Shown here: positions 60,797 through 64,000 of the stretch, piece after piece
How the letters are laid out: every line of letters begins with the position of its first letter
Position numbering within the stretch: position 1 is the first letter of the stretch
NCBI RefSeq assembly: GCF_900111685.1
Contig: NZ_FOHX01000011.1
Location: 124,001 to 188,000, forward strand
Length of the DNA stretch: 64,000 nt
From: Nonomuraea wenchangensis
Lineage (GTDB): Bacteria; Actinomycetota; Actinomycetes; Streptosporangiales; Streptosporangiaceae
Direction of reading: 5' to 3'
The notes under the pieces: model-generated
What the model saw: only the letters and a program-made list of their open reading frames with translations
Told to the model about the DNA's origin: nothing
Database searches by the model: none
Program-made: the position numbers and the translations under genes

Positions 60797-60863
60797 ATTC
60801 CTACTTGACGTATAGGGAACTATGCCTTTTGATACTCGCATAGCCGACTTATTAAGTAGGAAT
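60797..60863. promoter_or_regulatory. Inverted repeats upstream of the ABC operon
   Basis: ATTCCTACTT (60797-60806) and AAGTAGGAAT (60854-60863) form a perfect 10-bp inverted repeat 47 bases apart. The left copy abuts a -35-like TTGACG. These flank the presumptive promoter and are candidate sites for the Rrf2 regulator encoded at the end of the operon. Confidence 0.6.
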
Positions 60864-60875
60864 TGAGGGCTGGGC

Positions 60876-61922
60876 ATGAACGCTCGCAGGGTGCTGGCCG
60901 CACTGGCGCTGATCGCACTCGCCGGGGGAACGGCCGCGTGCGGGAGCGACACCGGGGGCGCCGGCGACGGCGGCGGGGCCGCGGCCACCGAGGTGCGCCT
61001 CGGCTTCTTCCCGAACATCACCCACGCCACCGCCCTGGTGGGCGTCGAGAAGGGCCTCTACGCCAAGGACCTGGGCGTCCCGGTCAAGACCAGCACGTTC
61101 AACGCCGGCCCCGCCGCGATCGAGGCGCTGTTCTCCGGCGCCATCGACGCCACCTACATCGGCCCGAACCCGGCCATCAACGCCTGGCAGAAGTCCAAGG
61201 GCCAGGCCATCAAGATCGTCGCCGGCGCCGCGTCCGGCGGCGTCTTTCTGGTCGTCAAGCCCGGCATCGACAGCGTCGAGGACCTCAAGGGCAAGAAGAT
61301 CGCCACCCCGCAGCTCGGCAACACCCAGGACGTGGCGCTGCGCTACTGGCTCACCAGCAAGGGGATCAAGACCGACACCAAGGGCGGCGGCGAGGTCCAC
61401 ATCGTGCCGCAGGAGAACTCCCAGACCCTCCAGACCTTCGCCACCGGCGACATCGACGGCGCGTGGGTGCCCGAGCCGTTCGCCAGCCGCCTGGTCCTGG
61501 AGAGCGGCGGCAAGATCCTGCTGGACGAGCGCGACCTCTGGCCGAACAAGGAGTTCGTGATCACCCACCTGATCGTCAGGCAGGAGTGGGCCAAGCAGCA
61601 CCCCGACCTGGTCAAGAAGCTGCTCCAGGCGCACGTCGAGGCCAACAAGATCATCGCTGACGACCCCGAGGGCGCGGCCCGGACCGCCAACGCCGCCATC
61701 GAGAAGCTCACCCAGAAGCCGCTCAAGCCCGAGGTGCTGAAGAGCGCCTTCAAGAACATCACCTTCACCAACGACCCGATCGCCTCCTCGCTCACCCTCA
61801 GCGCCAAGCACGCCGAGGAGGTCGGGCTGCTCGAACCGGTGGACCTCAACGGCATCTACGACCTGGGCCCGCTCAACGAGATCCTGGCGGCGGCCGGCCA
61901 GCAGGCCGTCGCGGACAGGTGA
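60876..61922 (+). CDS. Sulfonate/nitrate-type ABC transporter substrate-binding lipoprotein
   Basis: 348 aa. Lipoprotein signal ending GGTAAC. NMT1/SsuA-type fold: LGFFPNITHATALVGVEKGLY, TFNAGPAAIEALFSGAIDATY, IGPNPAINAWQ and the late AWVPEPFASRL. The IGPNPAINAW motif favours aliphatic sulfonates over nitrate, but this is not decisive. GAGGGC lies 8 bases before the ATG. First gene of a four-gene operon. Confidence 0.88.
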   Translation: MNARRVLAALALIALAGGTAACGSDTGGAGDGGGAAATEVRLGFFPNITHATALVGVEKGLYAKDLGVPVKTSTFNAGPAAIEALFSGAIDATYIGPNPAINAWQKSKGQAIKIVAGAASGGVFLVVKPGIDSVEDLKGKKIATPQLGNTQDVALRYWLTSKGIKTDTKGGGEVHIVPQENSQTLQTFATGDIDGAWVPEPFASRLVLESGGKILLDERDLWPNKEFVITHLIVRQEWAKQHPDLVKKLLQAHVEANKIIADDPEGAARTANAAIEKLTQKPLKPEVLKSAFKNITFTNDPIASSLTLSAKHAEEVGLLEPVDLNGIYDLGPLNEILAAAGQQAVADR

Positions 61923-61928
61923 GCTGAC

Positions 61929-62726
61929 ATGAGCACCACGCAGCTCGGCGCCGGCCCCGGCACGGACGCGGCCGTCCGCCTGGAGTCCGTCTCCAAGACC
62001 TACGGCCACGGCAGGAACGCCCTGCTCGCGCTCGACCAGGTGTCCCTCGACGTGCGGCCCGGCGAGTTCGTCTGCATCCTCGGCGCGTCCGGCTGCGGCA
62101 AGAGCACGCTGCTGTCGCTGGTCGCCGGGCTCGACCGGCCGAGCACCGGGCAGATCTCCACCTACGACCACAAGGTCGCGATGATGTTCCAGGACCCGGC
62201 GCTGTTCCCGTGGCTGACCGTCGCCGCGAACGTCGAGCTGGCCTTCCGCGCCGACGGCGTGGCCAAGGCCGAGCGCAGGGCCAGGGCCGCGGAGTTCCTG
62301 GAGCTGGTGCACCTCGGGGGCTTCGGCCGCAAGCGCCCGCACGAGCTGTCGGGCGGCATGCGCCAGCGCGTGGCGCTCGCCCGCGCGCTCGCGCAGTCCT
62401 CGTCCTCCTCGGAGGGCTCGGCCGTGCTGCTCATGGACGAGCCGTTCGGGGCGCTCGACGCCATGACCCGCGACCTGCTCCATGACGAGCTGGAGCGGAT
62501 CTGGCGGGAGCGGTCGCTGTCGGTGCTGTTCGTCACCCACAACGTACGCGAGGCCGTCCGGCTCGGTGACCGGGTCGTGCTGCTGAGCAGCCGGCCCGGC
62601 CGGGTGGCGGAGGAGTTCCCCGTCGAGCTGGAGCGGCCCCGCCGTACCGACTCCGCCGAGGTCGCCACGCTCGCCGCGAAGATCACCGACCGGCTGAAGG
62701 AAGAGGTCGCCCGGCATGGCCGTTGA
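61929..62726 (+). CDS. ABC transporter ATPase (NitT/TauT type)
   Basis: 265 aa. Walker A GASGCGKSTLL, signature LSGGMRQRVALARALAQ, Walker B VLLMDEPFGALDAMTRDLL and switch His in FVTHNVREAV. Begins 6 bases after the binding protein and overlaps the permease gene by 11 bases. An SSSSSEG insert after the signature is slightly unusual. Confidence 0.93.
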   Translation: MSTTQLGAGPGTDAAVRLESVSKTYGHGRNALLALDQVSLDVRPGEFVCILGASGCGKSTLLSLVAGLDRPSTGQISTYDHKVAMMFQDPALFPWLTVAANVELAFRADGVAKAERRARAAEFLELVHLGGFGRKRPHELSGGMRQRVALARALAQSSSSSEGSAVLLMDEPFGALDAMTRDLLHDELERIWRERSLSVLFVTHNVREAVRLGDRVVLLSSRPGRVAEEFPVELERPRRTDSAEVATLAAKITDRLKEEVARHGR

Positions 62727-63573
62727 CACGCAGCACGCCGAGCGGATCGCCGGGCTCGACGCGCTGGAGCTGGGCGGCGAGCGGCGGGCCGGGCTGGCCG
62801 CCCGGCTGTGGGCGCGCCTCTGGCCGATGCTCACCGCCGTCGTGCTGGTGCTGGTGGCCTGGCAGCTCGTCGTCATGAGCGGGCGCTGGCCCGAGTACGT
62901 CTTCGCCGGGCCGGTCGAGACCTTCCAGGCCATGTGGGAACGCTTCGGCGAGGCCGACTTCTACCGGGCCGTCGCCACCACCATGCGGCGGGCGTTCACC
63001 GGGTTCGCGCTGGCGGTGCTGGTCGGCCTGGTGATCGGGGCGGCGGTGTCGCGGGTGAAGGTGCTGCGGGCGGCGTTCGGCGCGCTCATCACCGGGCTGC
63101 AGACGATGCCGTCGATCGCCTGGTTCCCGTTCGCGATCCTGCTGTTCGGGCTGACGGAGAGCGCGATCACGTTCGTGGTGATCCTGGGGGCGGCGCCGTC
63201 CATCGCCAACGGGCTGATCACCGGCGTGGACTACACGCCGCCGCTGCTGCTGCGGGCCGGGCACGTGCTCGGGTTCCGGCGGCTCAGCCTCTACCGGCAC
63301 GTGATCCTGCCCGCGTCGCTGCCGTCGTTCCTCGCGGGGCTGAAGCAGGGGTGGGCCTTCGCCTGGCGCTCGCTCATGGCGGGCGAGCTGATGGTGATCA
63401 TCGCGTACCAGTCCTCGCTGGGCGAGCAGCTCGCCTACGCCCGCGAGGTGTCCGACTCGCCCGGCCTGATCGGCACGATGATCGTCATCCTGTCCATCGG
63501 CATCGTCATCGACCTGCTCTTCGAGGCGGCCGACGGAATGCTGCGCCGCCGCTGGGGCCTCGACCAAAGGTGA
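62716..63573 (+). CDS. ABC transporter permease (SsuC/TauC type)
   Basis: 285 aa, about six membrane segments. The EAA loop appears as LLRAGHVLGFRRLSLYRHVILPASLPSFLAG (part). Overlaps both neighbours: 11 bases with the ATPase gene and TGATG with the Rrf2 gene, showing tight co-translation. Confidence 0.9.
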   Translation: MAVDTQHAERIAGLDALELGGERRAGLAARLWARLWPMLTAVVLVLVAWQLVVMSGRWPEYVFAGPVETFQAMWERFGEADFYRAVATTMRRAFTGFALAVLVGLVIGAAVSRVKVLRAAFGALITGLQTMPSIAWFPFAILLFGLTESAITFVVILGAAPSIANGLITGVDYTPPLLLRAGHVLGFRRLSLYRHVILPASLPSFLAGLKQGWAFAWRSLMAGELMVIIAYQSSLGEQLAYAREVSDSPGLIGTMIVILSIGIVIDLLFEAADGMLRRRWGLDQR

Positions 63574-63959
63574 TGCGGCTCTCCGCGAGAACCGACTACG
63601 CGCTGCGGGCGGTCAGCGAGCTGGCCGCCGCGCCTCCCGGGCCGGTGCCGGCCGAGCGCATCGCCGCGGCGCAGCAGATCCCCCGCCGCTTCCTCGACAA
63701 CATCCTGCTCCAGCTCCGGCGGGCCGGGCTCATCCACAGCATGCGCGGCCCCGAGGGCGGCTACTGGCTGGCCAGGCCGGCCGAGGAGATCACGCTGGCC
63801 GACGTCATCGGGGTGATCGAGGGGCGGCCGGAGTTCCAGGAGCACGGGGGTTATCCAGGGGCGGCCGGGCCGCTGGCCGCCGTGTGGGCGGCGCTGCGCG
63901 AGCACGAGGAACGACTGCTCGCCGAGACCACTTTCGCGCAGATCGTGGCCGGTCGCTGA
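63573..63959 (+). CDS. Rrf2-family regulator lacking cysteines
   Basis: 128 aa. Winged helix SARTDYALRAVSELAAAPPG, AAAQQIPRRFLDNILLQLRRAGL (part), MRGPEGGYWLARPAEEITLADV (part). No Cys occurs in the whole protein, so it cannot hold an Fe-S cluster like IscR/NsrR and resembles CymR-type sulfur regulators. The start overlaps the permease stop. It probably controls its own sulfonate-type operon through the repeats at 60797-60863. Confidence 0.88.
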   Translation: MRLSARTDYALRAVSELAAAPPGPVPAERIAAAQQIPRRFLDNILLQLRRAGLIHSMRGPEGGYWLARPAEEITLADVIGVIEGRPEFQEHGGYPGAAGPLAAVWAALREHEERLLAETTFAQIVAGR

Positions 63960-64000
63960 CGCGCTCTCCATCGAGAGTGCACGTTTTCCTGGTTCAGGTG

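Overview
The window is typical high-GC actinomycete chromosome: third codon positions are strongly G/C-biased, many starts are GTG, adjacent genes overlap by GTGA/ATGA/TGATG, and an actinobacterial DUF3073 gene is present. Gene content (LAL-type LuxR ATPase, several NarL-family two-component pairs, paired GntR/small-protein gene, two LCP enzymes, PL8 lyase) suggests a filamentous soil actinomycete, possibly Streptosporangiaceae/Nonomuraea-like. The genus is an inference. No rRNA, tRNA, CRISPR array or phage block was seen. The only mobile element recognised is a TnpB (IS200/IS605-type) element at 57.2-58.6 kb, and no gene-free stretch exceeds 300 bases.

Layout. 0-3.3 kb: amidohydrolase plus amino-acid-type binding protein (cut by the left edge) and a divergent LysR gene, probably an import/hydrolysis operon. 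3.3-5.8 kb: DoxX membrane protein behind a LacI/CebR-like operator, universal stress protein, sulfotransferase. 5.8-11.7 kb: signalling block with two overlapping histidine kinases (one lacking the phospho-acceptor His and the N-box Asn), a membrane protein and a complete kinase/regulator pair. 11.7-13.0 kb: small GntR regulator, a 104-aa partner and a lower-GC DUF4279-like gene. 13-19 kb: FAD oxidase, an aberrant enolase, glyoxalase-fold proteins, patatin, AraC. 19-25.4 kb: PL8 lyase, two-domain Lrp regulator, DHA2 exporter, parallel beta-helix protein. 25.5-30 kb: RsbW-like ATPase, an orphan molybdopterin oxidoreductase subunit, a Pyr_excise-like protein, an AhpD-like protein. 30-37.2 kb: second two-component pair, LCP ligase, LAL regulator, hydrolase. 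37.2-43.4 kb: DUF3073, ArsR, PadR, MenB, two quinone-oxidoreductase-like enzymes, a TetR/aminoglycoside-phosphotransferase pair. 43.6-51 kb: a tight three-gene operon of NfeD/YqiJ-like membrane protein, flotillin and a 1605-residue AAA+ ATPase. 51-57 kb: DapA-like/LysR pair, serine hydrolase, AAA-nuclease fusion, flavoprotein, MFS carrier. 57-59.3 kb: TnpB element lying inside a methyltransferase-MFS operon. 59.4-64 kb: LCP enzyme and a sulfonate/nitrate-type ABC operon with its own Rrf2 regulator.

The strongest candidate for an underexplored system is the 43.6-51.0 kb operon. A membrane OB-fold protein, a raft scaffold with a long charged coiled coil, and a giant coiled-coil/AAA+ ATPase are translationally coupled, which suggests one membrane-anchored machine. 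Secondary points are the pseudo-histidine kinase fused by overlap to an intact kinase, the enolase paralogue with two altered active-site positions, and the TnpB with Glu at the third RuvC position. Well-formed operators were also found (TetR double palindrome, PadR 25-bp inverted repeat, MerR-type palindrome, ssu-type inverted repeat). All functional statements come from motif reading, without database searches.
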